From positions 1 to 27,172 of the IMG/VR virus record IMGVR_UViG_3300030117_006216: a stretch of DNA of 27,172 nucleotides; one strand, given 5' to 3'. This DNA is from a virus. The stretch's first letter is position 1. Each line of letters begins with the position of its first letter. Of this stretch, positions 1-9,204 are shown piece by piece. A program made the position numbers and the translations under genes. Under the pieces are notes generated by a model. The model was not told the DNA's origin, searched no databases, and saw only the letters and a list, made by a program, of their open reading frames with translations.

Positions 1-265
1 TTACCAATTTAATTAATTCATTTAATGCATTAATTGTATACAATGTATTTGTGTGCTTTTTTCTATGTAATGATATTGTATTATCTAATATAGTCGGATT
101 TTCTGAAGACTCAATATTATACGTGCACATTAACTCTCTATCATCATTAACATCTTTTAATACAAATATTTTATTAAAAATTATATCATAAGTGTCGATA
201 ATAATATCCGTTGTTTTATTTAATGATTTTTTGGGAGTAAATGTACATAATAATTGAGTATTCAT
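1..265 (-). CDS. Partial gene, conserved-looking phage protein of unknown function (C-terminus outside window)
   Basis: Reading the minus strand from the ATG at 265 gives an open frame of 88 codons that runs off the left edge. It begins MNTQLLCTFTPKKSL and ends near NTLYTINALNELIKLV. The ATG overlaps the stop of the upstream 765-residue gene in a TAATG junction, which suggests translational coupling in the same operon. The visible part is mixed Lys/Asn/Ile/Thr, with no signal peptide or membrane segment. The stretch around HRKKHTNTLYTINALNELI looks like a compact conserved core, but I cannot name its family. That it is a real gene is supported by uninterrupted frame, strand agreement and the stop/start overlap. 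Confidence 0.75.
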   Translation of the reverse strand, partial: MNTQLLCTFTPKKSLNKTTDIIIDTYDIIFNKIFVLKDVNDDRELMCTYNIESSENPTILDNTISLHRKKHTNTLYTINALNELIKLV

Positions 266-2562
266 TATTCAGTCTCCGAATTAGATATTTCTACCAAAAG
301 TGTTTGCAGTTGTTTACCTAATTGACCAGCTACCTTTGATGTCCTACCACCAGTCCTATGTGTGTCTGTTCCGATTACTATACGTTCATTATTTTTATTG
401 ACATACACCAATTCCTGCGATCCTGTAGATGGGATTATAATTTCTAATAAATGATTCTGTAGGGCTTTGTGGTCATTTATATCACCATCAAATTCTGTTA
501 GTTTTGCAAGTGCTTTTCTAAAATGGGTTGGTGTTACGGAATTATTACCATATTCTCCAACAACCCTGCCATCTACATCACCACTAACATAATCACTTAA
601 ATGGACTCTATCTAAAAACCCATTAACATAGCTTTTTACGTGAGGTCCATTTTTAGGTGGTACTCCATCTATACCCATTTCACTATCCTCTTTAGCCAGT
701 TGTTTAGTTGTTCCGGAATACATGCCTTCAATATCGGCTCCACGCTGTCTTTCAGCAGATTCCAATTTTTCCAAACCTTTACTTGCCATAATCTGTTGGA
801 CATCCTCATTATTAAATACGCCACCAAATAAAGGTTCTCCATCCTTATTGGTTTGTCCCAGCACAGTATTTATAGCCTCATCCATATTTCCACCATTTTT
901 TTCCAATACCGAATTTACCTTTGTTCTTATTGCCAATGTTACTTGCGTAGCTTTTATTAAGGAATAGGTTGCTGATGTTGCTTTTCCGGAACCAACTGAT
1001 GTCAGGTTTCCTGTTCCAGTAGCGTCTATTGTTGCTTGGGCTATTTCTTCAGGTGTAAAATCACTTTCATTATTTTGCCATTCATTACTGACTAATTTTT
1101 TCCACTCATTATATTCAGGATCCCCTGAATATGGATCTAATCCCAACAGTGCTGCTTGCACTTCAGGTGCACCCATTGCTTCGTTTGAATATTTTAATGC
1201 TCTATCTTCATCACGCTTTTGATATTCCTTTTTACCCGAACTTCCCCAATCAACAGAAAAAGCTTTACCAATTACATTAGATATACCCCGCAATTCCTCT
1301 CTCGATTCAGGTTCGGATGCTACCGCATTTATATTGTTGGCATATGTTTCATTATATGTTTCTGCCTTTTTGTGCTGTTCAGTTGCTATCCTCATAACCC
1401 TTTCAGCTCCAGCAGCTGCATCTTGTTCATCAAAATGTTTTCCTGCGTGCCTTTCAATCGATTTTAGAGTTCCATTAATAGTTGAACTTGACATTTGGTC
1501 TGCTGTACTTTGCTTATTCGTTATATAAAGTATACGCTCCCTACCTTCAGTATCATGGTAAATAACCATAGTATCAGCATCACCCTCTTTTCCTGTTACA
1601 GATTTATCTGTGGCTTTTTTCTGATAGAAATATAGTTCACTTCTATAATGTGATGCTGATTCTGAATCCCCACTAGCTTCAGCTTCTTTTAATTTTGTTA
1701 TAAGTAAATCCCTAACTACAATATTATCAGTTGTATTTATAGGGTACCCACTTGGTTGAGTTTCGTTAAATCTAATCTTTTCATTTCTTTTCATATTAGC
1801 CATGGTTCTTGAACCTGCAGATGATTTTTTTGCTAATGATGGAAACTTTTTAGAGAATGGACTATTAGGATATTTTTCACTTACATATGCATTTAATTGT
1901 TCTGATAGTGATGGGGGTTCTTCAAAATTTGGAGAATTGGCTATCTCCCTACTTATATTTGCCATTTCCTCCTGAACAGTAGTTGTTGTCCCTCCCTTTC
2001 CAACTATTTCACCGGAAAATACACCCTCTCTATATTCCATTATCCTATTATTAACATCAACAGGATCAGAAATGGGTGATACCTCAGGTGCTTCCAATAC
2101 AGATACCTTTATCGCTATATCATCAGGAGTGTCCCCAGTCCATTGTTTATCTTGAGCTGTCTTAGGAAATTTCTTATTTACTTGTTTTGGCTTTTCTACT
2201 GGTGGTTCAGTAGCAGGCTGTTCCTGTTCTTCTTCCCCAGCTTCTGCTTTCTCTATTTCTGCAGCCGAAGCATCTTTAGTAACTAATGTTTGAGTGTCGG
2301 GGTTGTGGTTTTGCACAACATATTGATTTCCTGATTTTTTATTTTTTACAATATCATCTTCAGAAAGATTATTCATATATTCTTGTACAAATTCTGGTGG
2401 ATATCCTTGCTCTGTTAATACCTGTCGTAATACTAACAAATCATATCTACTGCCCATATTAGGCGTACCATTTGATAAACGATATGCCCATTCGGTAATA
2501 ACCTTGCTTATGTTAAATGTGTGTTTCATATTATATAAATATTCAGATTTTATCTGAAACAT
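265..2562 (-). CDS. Large hypothetical phage protein, probably virion-associated
   Basis: 765 residues from the first ATG; function not recognised. The first about 55 residues after M12 (MKHTFNISKVITEWAYRL, then a Leu-rich helix and EFVQEYMNNL) look like a small helical domain, followed by an acidic Glu/Pro-rich linker (about 85-140) and a long hydrophilic, mostly helical body. No membrane segment or signal peptide is seen. A stretch near residues 315-345 (DADTMVIYHD, then ILYITNKQS) has an alternating beta pattern ending in Lys, but is too weak to call a nuclease. The ORF start at 2562 overlaps the end of the polymerase-like gene by 20 bases and has only a weak AAAG before it. M12 (ATG at 2529) fits the apparent domain boundary better, but has no SD and sits 4 bases after a promoter-like element. 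Membership of the late operon suggests a structural or injected protein; this is inference. Confidence 0.8.
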   Translation of the reverse strand: MFQIKSEYLYNMKHTFNISKVITEWAYRLSNGTPNMGSRYDLLVLRQVLTEQGYPPEFVQEYMNNLSEDDIVKNKKSGNQYVVQNHNPDTQTLVTKDASAAEIEKAEAGEEEQEQPATEPPVEKPKQVNKKFPKTAQDKQWTGDTPDDIAIKVSVLEAPEVSPISDPVDVNNRIMEYREGVFSGEIVGKGGTTTTVQEEMANISREIANSPNFEEPPSLSEQLNAYVSEKYPNSPFSKKFPSLAKKSSAGSRTMANMKRNEKIRFNETQPSGYPINTTDNIVVRDLLITKLKEAEASGDSESASHYRSELYFYQKKATDKSVTGKEGDADTMVIYHDTEGRERILYITNKQSTADQMSSSTINGTLKSIERHAGKHFDEQDAAAGAERVMRIATEQHKKAETYNETYANNINAVASEPESREELRGISNVIGKAFSVDWGSSGKKEYQKRDEDRALKYSNEAMGAPEVQAALLGLDPYSGDPEYNEWKKLVSNEWQNNESDFTPEEIAQATIDATGTGNLTSVGSGKATSATYSLIKATQVTLAIRTKVNSVLEKNGGNMDEAINTVLGQTNKDGEPLFGGVFNNEDVQQIMASKGLEKLESAERQRGADIEGMYSGTTKQLAKEDSEMGIDGVPPKNGPHVKSYVNGFLDRVHLSDYVSGDVDGRVVGEYGNNSVTPTHFRKALAKLTEFDGDINDHKALQNHLLEIIIPSTGSQELVYVNKNNERIVIGTDTHRTGGRTSKVAGQLGKQLQTLLVEISNSETE
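2534..2542 (-). promoter_or_regulatory. Copy of the ATATTTATA late-gene element
   Basis: The minus strand reads ATATTTATA here, preceded by CTGA, like the copies upstream of the capsid, neck and tail genes. It lies across the end of the polymerase-like gene, 4 bases before the alternative start (2529) of the 765-residue gene. A 7-bp stem (TTCAGAT / ATCTGAA, AAA loop, 2542-2558) directly precedes it. The proximity to the ATG makes a promoter role for that start doubtful. Confidence 0.35.
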
Positions 2563-3829
2563 CTTTCATATCATCATAATTAGCTCCAAATTGGGCTTTT
2601 ATGGGATATTTCATAGCTTTCTTAATGTCTTTCATAAAGTTAGTTCCATCCTTCATGTTAAAGTCGAATAAAAATGAATCGTATGTATACAAAACCAATT
2701 TCGAATTATATCCTTCTAAAACCTTAAATATATCATTCATTATTATGATATTTTGTTCCGTTTCATATGCCTGAATATAATAATTAAATAATTTTTGTTT
2801 ATTCATCTCTATATGATTTTTAGCATATATCGGTCTTTTTAATAAATATGTGTGGATACATTTTTTTGAACTCCATTTGAGCCATAAATCATTTATAAAA
2901 GAAATAGTTTTTCTAAAAAATTCTATATTCATAAATTCTTTTGGTATACCACCATATAATACCTTAAATGATATCTCTTTTGCATTTCCATATTCCTCTT
3001 TTGTTAAAGTATCCTTTCCAAAATATTGCTTACCTAAATATTCATGCACAGATGTTTCTGGTAATTTATAGTCTATTAAATTTGCTATCAATCTCAAATG
3101 GTATGCATCAAAATCAAATTCCAACATCCCGCCCATTTTGAATCTACTCCAATATTGTCTCCTAGATCCATCATCCTTATTTAATGCAGCATAATTTGTT
3201 CCACCATATCTATTTGATGGTCTTCCGGCCGCAGTATATAAATTATATTCCGTATGTTTTATTATATCTGCCTGATTAATTCCTGATTTTTCAATTCTAT
3301 ATAAATTATATAAGACAGCATTGCAATATGTCTTAAATGAATTCGTGACCTTTAACTCCCGCGATTTAAGCGCGATTTCCGCGAGTCTACTGCATTTTTC
3401 CTGGTGTTTTAGAATTGGTATAACCCTGTTTATCTTTGAAAAATTCCTATATTTGTTTTCGTAAAAACTATGTGCAGGAGTTGTTATATTATCGATATCC
3501 AGAGCTTCATTATTGTCAAAATAATTTAACATATTAATATCATAAATATCTAATGAATATAATTCGGGTAAACAATGAAGAAAAATCTTTTTATCCAATA
3601 CCCAAATACTTTGAGCCTTTAATATAAAAAATTCTATAATTTCGGATAAGATTATTTGATGAGATGATTCTGGGTGGTTAATAGGTATCATATACTCATT
3701 AGATCCATTCTTAACGAATAATAAACATAATTCATCTTTTGCTGGATGTAATTTATTACTAGATAATATAGGTATAACAATACTATTATCATCTACTAAA
3801 GATATTTCATTTACCTTTGTAATTAACAT
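2543..3829 (-). CDS. Family A DNA polymerase-like protein (PolA-like, divergent)
   Basis: 428 residues matching the Klenow core of DNA polymerase I in order. Residues about 30-105 resemble a shortened 3'-5' exonuclease fold, but the DxE catalytic motif is not seen. A short thumb follows (about 120-190), then YTAAGRPSNRYGGTNYAAL (198-216, counterpart of TTGRLSS..NLQNIP). Motif A is D239-F-D-A-Y-H-L-R246, keeping the catalytic Asp and the Arg but with His244 where E. coli Pol I has steric-gate Glu710. Motif B is K284-E-I-S-F288-K-V-L-Y292-G, keeping Lys758, Phe762 and Tyr766 equivalents but with Tyr280 in place of Arg754. Motif C is Y383-D384-S385 instead of HDE. Both metal-binding Asp residues are therefore present. 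No 5' nuclease domain exists. Upstream of the start is AAAAAAAAGG. The position among virion genes rather than replication genes is odd; polymerase activity is plausible but unproven. Confidence 0.8.
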   Translation of the reverse strand: MLITKVNEISLVDDNSIVIPILSSNKLHPAKDELCLLFVKNGSNEYMIPINHPESSHQIILSEIIEFFILKAQSIWVLDKKIFLHCLPELYSLDIYDINMLNYFDNNEALDIDNITTPAHSFYENKYRNFSKINRVIPILKHQEKCSRLAEIALKSRELKVTNSFKTYCNAVLYNLYRIEKSGINQADIIKHTEYNLYTAAGRPSNRYGGTNYAALNKDDGSRRQYWSRFKMGGMLEFDFDAYHLRLIANLIDYKLPETSVHEYLGKQYFGKDTLTKEEYGNAKEISFKVLYGGIPKEFMNIEFFRKTISFINDLWLKWSSKKCIHTYLLKRPIYAKNHIEMNKQKLFNYYIQAYETEQNIIIMNDIFKVLEGYNSKLVLYTYDSFLFDFNMKDGTNFMKDIKKAMKYPIKAQFGANYDDMKDVSDKI

Positions 3830-3851
3830 AACCTTTTTTTTCTTTTTTATA

Positions 3852-3880
3852 ATTATACTAAATTTTTATCAATTATCCAA
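3852..3880 (-). promoter_or_regulatory. Possible sigma70-type promoter for the polymerase-like gene
   Basis: On the minus strand TTGGAT (3880-3875) is followed after 17 bases by a perfect TATAAT (3857-3852), 22 bases before the ATG of the PolA-like gene. The -35 box matches TTGACA at only three positions, and such AT-rich DNA yields TATAAT by chance. It is the one place in block E where a gap of over 50 bases separates two genes, which makes an internal promoter reasonable. Confidence 0.25.
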
Positions 3881-3882
3881 AT

Positions 3883-4524
3883 TTATTGAATGATTTCGTG
3901 GGAATGTAGTCCTAATCCAGCATAACCATACATTACAAAACAATTAGGGTAACATCCATCTTGCGACTCTTGAATTATCCAGTTTCTAATTTCATGATAA
4001 TGTTTTATATTAGGATTTTTAGGATTAATATGCTCTGAAGTATGGCCATTACCCATATCATCAACATAAACAAAATGAAAATGATCTTCCACATTAGTGG
4101 TTAATATTTGGGAGTTGTTTGTAGTATCTATAATTGCATACTCTAGCTTATCTGATAATATAGATGCCAGCTGAGGATATTTCTTAAGATGATGTTCTAT
4201 ATTCCTTTCATTGGATTCAAATACCCCGGGATACATTCGAATACCATTTTTATATTCATCATTTTTTCTACCCTTTATTCTCCAATCAACCTCAACTCCG
4301 TCATATAACGCCGCATTTAGACCCTTTCCTTTAAGTTGTAAAGTATCAAATTGTTTTTTATCAATTTCTTTGATATAAGCCCGATCATTATTTTTTGTTA
4401 CAAAATACCTTTTATAGCTACCCACGGAATAATCTGAATTTGTAGGTCTTGGTTTCATAGGTATCGGTGGATATTCACCGTCCAAATAGTCTCTCTTTAT
4501 TTTTCTATATCTTCTTCTAGCCAT
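3883..4524 (-). CDS. Hypothetical late protein with a His-rich C-terminal domain
   Basis: 213 residues. The N-terminus is very basic (MARRRYRKIKRDYLDGEYPP). Residues about 32-65 (SVGSYKRYFVTKNNDRAYIKE) look like a small beta-rich structural segment. The C-terminal half holds HFHFVYVDDMGNGHTSEHI, then KHYHEIRNWIIQESQDGCYP and GLGLHSHE, so five His-containing clusters that could bind a metal, as in trimeric tail spikes or fibre tips. There are no membrane or signal sequences. SD AGGGAT precedes the ATG. It follows the 1555-residue baseplate gene by 10 bases, so a baseplate or tail-tip role is the natural guess, but I do not recognise the family with certainty. Confidence 0.8.
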   Translation of the reverse strand: MARRRYRKIKRDYLDGEYPPIPMKPRPTNSDYSVGSYKRYFVTKNNDRAYIKEIDKKQFDTLQLKGKGLNAALYDGVEVDWRIKGRKNDEYKNGIRMYPGVFESNERNIEHHLKKYPQLASILSDKLEYAIIDTTNNSQILTTNVEDHFHFVYVDDMGNGHTSEHINPKNPNIKHYHEIRNWIIQESQDGCYPNCFVMYGYAGLGLHSHEIIQ

Positions 4525-4534
4525 AAATTAATCC

Positions 4535-7500
4535 CTAATCTGTAAGTCCCGGATATAGTAGTTCTACTGTGGTGTTCATTGCTGTTTGATATGCCTGATT
4601 TTCATTGATAGCGCTCACATCATTAGAATCGAATGATACTATTTGTCTTTTAGGATCTATATTATTAGGTATTGGTCTCATTAAGGCATCTATAGATGTT
4701 TGCCAACCGTTTGAATCTATCTGATGATTAACTTTTGTTATTTGAAATGCTGTTTTATCTTCATATCTTTTAGGTAACCCACCCAATGCAAAACTATTTC
4801 CAAATTGTAGTCCAGAGATGCCATCAAATGTTAGAGCACATGATAGTGGAATTTGGGTATTAAAATAATTAGGATTTTCAGCTGTTACTTTTTCCTTACT
4901 GAATTTTTTAATAAATGCTTCCTGAGTGTATGGTTCATCTCCTTCCGCTATGGCATCTTCCATCATTCTTTCTAATTCCACATTTTGAACAGGAAATGGG
5001 TGGTGTAACATTGCATATAAACATTTTTCGGCATATCTAGCCGGTTTTCCTCCGTCCGCGCCTGCGCCATTATCATGAACAAATGTTAAATTACTGTAAA
5101 AGCTTTCTCTTTGGTCTTGATATGAGGCCGGGATCTTATCCTCGGATTCTAAAGCCTTTGCTTCTTTATTTAAAACCTCATTAAAGGATTTATCATTTAC
5201 TTCTGTTGCGGTCTCAAAAATTCTAGATGCTCTAGATGCTTTTAACTCATCTACCGTCATAAGGGAATTATCTTGATTAGTAAACCCACTATTTAAATTT
5301 CTAACCATTTTATTCGATTTTGCATCATAGAAAAAATTGTCATTATCATATTTTATGCCCTCAAGTGAAACATCCGACCAGTTAATATTTTCATGCATAT
5401 TTAGCATTGTAAATTCATTTCCATCCTGTTTGGTTTGTTCTATAAATGATGAATTGGATCCATACATTGCTAAAGCTTTCATACTATCCGGAATTTGACT
5501 TTGAATAGAGAAATCCCTTATTACAAATCCACCACGATTGCCTTTGTCGTCATCCTTCCCATACAGTGGAAATTTCCATATAGTATCTTTAGTTACCGTA
5601 ATATTTTTAGTATATCTTTCATCAACTATTCGGCATAAATAGTCCTTACTACCATCTATCTGTAATCCTAAATCCCACCATTTTCCACATGCAGCTTCTA
5701 CTTCCGATAGAATCATTTGATAATACTCATATACACTTTTTGGATATTCACCACCACTTGCTCCACCACTTCCATCATCGGATGTAGCTAGAGCTATATG
5801 TTTTTTAACAACATCTGTATGAACTAATATATTACTAATATATCCTCCCCTATATTGATCACTTATATTTACATCAGAATTTGACGTTAGCTTAAACTCA
5901 TTAGGCCATAACATTGCGGGGTTTTTTAATTTTCCCGCATTCTTTCCAGAATCATGTACTTCTAAAGCTGTTTCAAGATCAGCGGCTTGGGGTGGTTTCG
6001 GACTTAAACCTACCCATAGATCGGGATCAGGTAAATTAGGTGGATCTAATTTTTTCTTTTCATATGTCAAGACGGTCATTTCATCCGTATTCCAAGTATT
6101 ATCTGGACCGGGTTCCCTCCCTTTAGGTGTTGCCAAACCAGCAGCATTGGGCTTAACATCCTCTTGACCCGGTAACAAACAAACCATCGGATTTGTACTT
6201 TTTAATTGTTTATGATTTGATATTTTTACAGGTAAACTACGGATGGGGGTCCATGATTGTGTTGATAAAATTTCTTTTGTTTGCTTGTCGCCTTCCATTT
6301 CTGATACTTTGAAAAATTTCTTAAATATTTTGAATCCTTCCGGTGTAAATGGGGGGTCATCCGGGGTTTCTGTATTATGTATTCCTCCGGATATATATTC
6401 GAATAATAATTTATATTCATTAAGTATTTGATCCTTTTCATATGGATCGGTAATTGGGGGTGGCATATGATCTATACCCTCTTTATATTCTAAAAATCCA
6501 CTATCAAATCTAAATACCCTTTTTCCTTTTACACTAAAATTTACTGTATTATTTAATATATGTTCAAGTGCCCATATAGGTATATATTCACCTGTAGATT
6601 TATCTAGATTAGTAAGATATTTTTCCTCCAACTTAATTTGATCATCAAGGCCCGCTGCATAATCCTCTAGTTCCTTTAATGCAGCTTTTGCATCATCATC
6701 CATTTGCTTTCTATTGGTTTCCAATTCCTTTAAAAATTTAAAGTCCCCATTCTCATCTATTTCCTGAAAATCTACAAACGCATACCATACGTGGGCCGAA
6801 TAAAATTTTAATCCTTCAGGGCTTGTGTATTCATTTGACTGTGGGTGGGTGTCACCAGATTTTTTATACTTAAATCCATCAGATCCTCCATAATAAACAG
6901 ATTGTATTACTATAGGTACTCTTGGCAATTTCGCCATATAATGTTGGACAGGGCTTTTATCTGCATCCCAGCTTTTACTGGTCCCCTTATCGCTTACATT
7001 ATCCTGAACCTTAACATAGAGAGCTTCCACATTTTCTCTGGCGTTTTCCAATTCAGTAAAATTATTTATCGTATTCCACCATTGCGCGTCTAGATATATA
7101 TCTTCATCAATAGATCCATCTCCTTTAGGAGTTGACCAGAGTTTAGCATCCTGTTTAACATCTATTCTATCCTTAGTATCACCTAATTCCAAACCCGAAG
7201 CTAATCCGTATCCATTTTGAGCTCTATATGGAAACATGTTTACCATTTCCGCTTTTGATGCATCTGAAAATTTTGCTCCGGTTTGTTTTGGATGTGCTCC
7301 CGTTTGGCCCCATTTTCCTAAATATCCCTTTTTCCAAACTCCTTCAGTTGTCCCAAGAGTACTATCTTGTATTCGGTCAGATGATTTATAATTATCTTTT
7401 GCGTCAGGATGGCCTCCTATACCTTGTGGCACAAAATGGCCCGATGAAAATCGTCGATCGAATATATCAGTGTGCTGCACTTTGCCATCTAGTACCCCTA

Positions 7501-9202
7501 ACACGGGACATTTAGCACCATCATAATACATTTGACTCATAAATACCGGTCTATATTTTTTTCTTTCATTGACAGAATTATTGTCCCAACCAAATATAGC
7601 GGCCTTTTTTTCGTCAGGAAATTTACCATCTCTGTGCTTATTATTAATATGATCAAATATCTTAGCATTATCGGTTTCGATAGAACCTACACCATGTGTC
7701 CAACTGTAATAATGACCATAACCTGCCCATGCATATGCTTGTGCTTTTTTACCAGCACTAAAATCTTTTTGTGCATGGCCGAAGTACCCGACATTTGCAA
7801 TTCTTGCTTTATTATTATTAAAATTTTGAAAAATTGAAAAAATACCCCTACCAGATGCCGGATTTCTTTTTGCATTATCAATTTCATCACCGCCCACCGT
7901 GCTTTTCTTAATAGAAGAATCCCCATCAGCCCATGCCTTGGGATTTGAATTCATTATTGAAAGATTTTGCATATTTAGTCTAGCTGATTGTGGATCCCAT
8001 TCACCATCAGCGTCCAAATCTATAGGGGTTGCTGAAACAGCATTTCCACCTAATTGCATATGTTGCATTCTGTATTTATTTAATGTTTCCATCAATGCTT
8101 GAAAATGTTTTTGTTTTTGAAGTTCCTTTTGATTTGCTTTTTGATTGATTATCTCATTTTTAGCCTTATCTGAATTCTTTTTTGCTTCTTTAATTGATTT
8201 ATTTAATTTTTCTCTAGCTTTATTTAATTTTTGTTGGCCAAAATCATATGACCAAACAGGAACTCGTAAAAGATTAATTCTTTTACCCATCTCCGCACGC
8301 CTATCCTCATTATATCTAGTTAGACCCTCTGCGCCAACTTTGGGGTCACTTTTTTCCGTCATTTCTTGTTCAGTTTGAACCCTTTTATATACATCCTCAT
8401 CATAGGATAATCTAGCTATATAATCTACCAATACACTATTAGATCTATTAACAGGCATATTTAACATTGTTTCACCCCTAGACACCGCATCCACCTGAAC
8501 ATTATAAGAACCGTCTTTATCAACGTTCCAGTTAAATCCTGTAACCGTTGCTATACATGCATCATAGTCTCCGAAGGAATTTTTTATTTTTCTATTTAAA
8601 TTTTCTTGCAGTAGGTCTTTATCCTTAAATGCATTTTCACTTATATCATCATAAAATTGAGGAGTCCATCCTTTATATGACCAACCCCACTCAGCCAATA
8701 CTCCAACTCCCGGGGTCATATATAAAACCTCTAGGGTTTCCAATTGTGCCAAATCAAAACATTTTATTTGAAAATTTAAACCCCTTAATGATCCATAACT
8801 ACCTTTATTAGTTGATGATAATGATATTATACCAGGTGTTGGTGCTCCTTTCCTAGCTGCTGCATATTGTCTGTTACCTTCAGAATCATATGCCCAAACA
8901 CTAGTTGGATCTGCTGGGTTTTGATTATCATAATTATCCGATCTATATGAATTATTGGCATAATTATAATCTTGATTAAACCCATACCCAGAAGAATCCA
9001 TAGTATTACCATTCTGCAATACAAAATTTTCTCTTAATTTTCTAAGCCCCGATAAGTCTTTTGTATCATTTTTCGGGACAGCAAAAGATACTAATCTCAC
9101 AAATGGAGTTTTTGTCATCCATTGTGCCTGATTCGCTAATTGCGATCTCCACTTTAATTTTTTAATTATTCCTGGTCTTATACTTTCAAATGCTAAAGCC
9201 AT
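4535..9202 (-). CDS. Very large baseplate/hub-type structural protein
   Basis: 1555 residues. Residues about 1-270 include PGIISLSSTNKGSYGSLRG and LETLEVLYMTPGVGVLAEWG, a pattern seen in large marine myovirus baseplate proteins. Two coiled coils follow (about 320-380, Lys/Gln-rich; and about 820-870, Glu/Asp-rich). Between them lies a Gly/aromatic-rich stretch (about 440-780) that I cannot assign. The C-terminal part (about 1440-1510: IPLSCALTFDGISGLQFG, then FQITKVNHQIDSNGWQTSID) resembles the closing beta domain of gpD/gp27-like hub proteins, which normally ends with a statement of the tail-axis position. SD GGGAGA lies within the end of the LysM gene, 2 bases upstream of which that gene stops. 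It probably forms the baseplate centre or its connection to the wedges. The overall structural role is quite sure, the exact T4 equivalence is not. Confidence 0.8.
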   Translation of the reverse strand: MALAFESIRPGIIKKLKWRSQLANQAQWMTKTPFVRLVSFAVPKNDTKDLSGLRKLRENFVLQNGNTMDSSGYGFNQDYNYANNSYRSDNYDNQNPADPTSVWAYDSEGNRQYAAARKGAPTPGIISLSSTNKGSYGSLRGLNFQIKCFDLAQLETLEVLYMTPGVGVLAEWGWSYKGWTPQFYDDISENAFKDKDLLQENLNRKIKNSFGDYDACIATVTGFNWNVDKDGSYNVQVDAVSRGETMLNMPVNRSNSVLVDYIARLSYDEDVYKRVQTEQEMTEKSDPKVGAEGLTRYNEDRRAEMGKRINLLRVPVWSYDFGQQKLNKAREKLNKSIKEAKKNSDKAKNEIINQKANQKELQKQKHFQALMETLNKYRMQHMQLGGNAVSATPIDLDADGEWDPQSARLNMQNLSIMNSNPKAWADGDSSIKKSTVGGDEIDNAKRNPASGRGIFSIFQNFNNNKARIANVGYFGHAQKDFSAGKKAQAYAWAGYGHYYSWTHGVGSIETDNAKIFDHINNKHRDGKFPDEKKAAIFGWDNNSVNERKKYRPVFMSQMYYDGAKCPVLGVLDGKVQHTDIFDRRFSSGHFVPQGIGGHPDAKDNYKSSDRIQDSTLGTTEGVWKKGYLGKWGQTGAHPKQTGAKFSDASKAEMVNMFPYRAQNGYGLASGLELGDTKDRIDVKQDAKLWSTPKGDGSIDEDIYLDAQWWNTINNFTELENARENVEALYVKVQDNVSDKGTSKSWDADKSPVQHYMAKLPRVPIVIQSVYYGGSDGFKYKKSGDTHPQSNEYTSPEGLKFYSAHVWYAFVDFQEIDENGDFKFLKELETNRKQMDDDAKAALKELEDYAAGLDDQIKLEEKYLTNLDKSTGEYIPIWALEHILNNTVNFSVKGKRVFRFDSGFLEYKEGIDHMPPPITDPYEKDQILNEYKLLFEYISGGIHNTETPDDPPFTPEGFKIFKKFFKVSEMEGDKQTKEILSTQSWTPIRSLPVKISNHKQLKSTNPMVCLLPGQEDVKPNAAGLATPKGREPGPDNTWNTDEMTVLTYEKKKLDPPNLPDPDLWVGLSPKPPQAADLETALEVHDSGKNAGKLKNPAMLWPNEFKLTSNSDVNISDQYRGGYISNILVHTDVVKKHIALATSDDGSGGASGGEYPKSVYEYYQMILSEVEAACGKWWDLGLQIDGSKDYLCRIVDERYTKNITVTKDTIWKFPLYGKDDDKGNRGGFVIRDFSIQSQIPDSMKALAMYGSNSSFIEQTKQDGNEFTMLNMHENINWSDVSLEGIKYDNDNFFYDAKSNKMVRNLNSGFTNQDNSLMTVDELKASRASRIFETATEVNDKSFNEVLNKEAKALESEDKIPASYQDQRESFYSNLTFVHDNGAGADGGKPARYAEKCLYAMLHHPFPVQNVELERMMEDAIAEGDEPYTQEAFIKKFSKEKVTAENPNYFNTQIPLSCALTFDGISGLQFGNSFALGGLPKRYEDKTAFQITKVNHQIDSNGWQTSIDALMRPIPNNIDPKRQIVSFDSNDVSAINENQAYQTAMNTTVELLYPGLTD

Positions 9203-9204
9203 AA

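Noticed and set aside
1300-1620. PD-(D/E)XK nuclease in the 765-residue protein
   Set aside because: Only an alternating beta stretch with a terminal Lys is seen; the acidic residues are not in convincing order.
2543-3829. PolA-like protein as the main replicative polymerase
   Set aside because: It lacks complete exonuclease and HDE motifs and sits in the virion cluster; T4-like phages use a family B enzyme that would be elsewhere in the genome.
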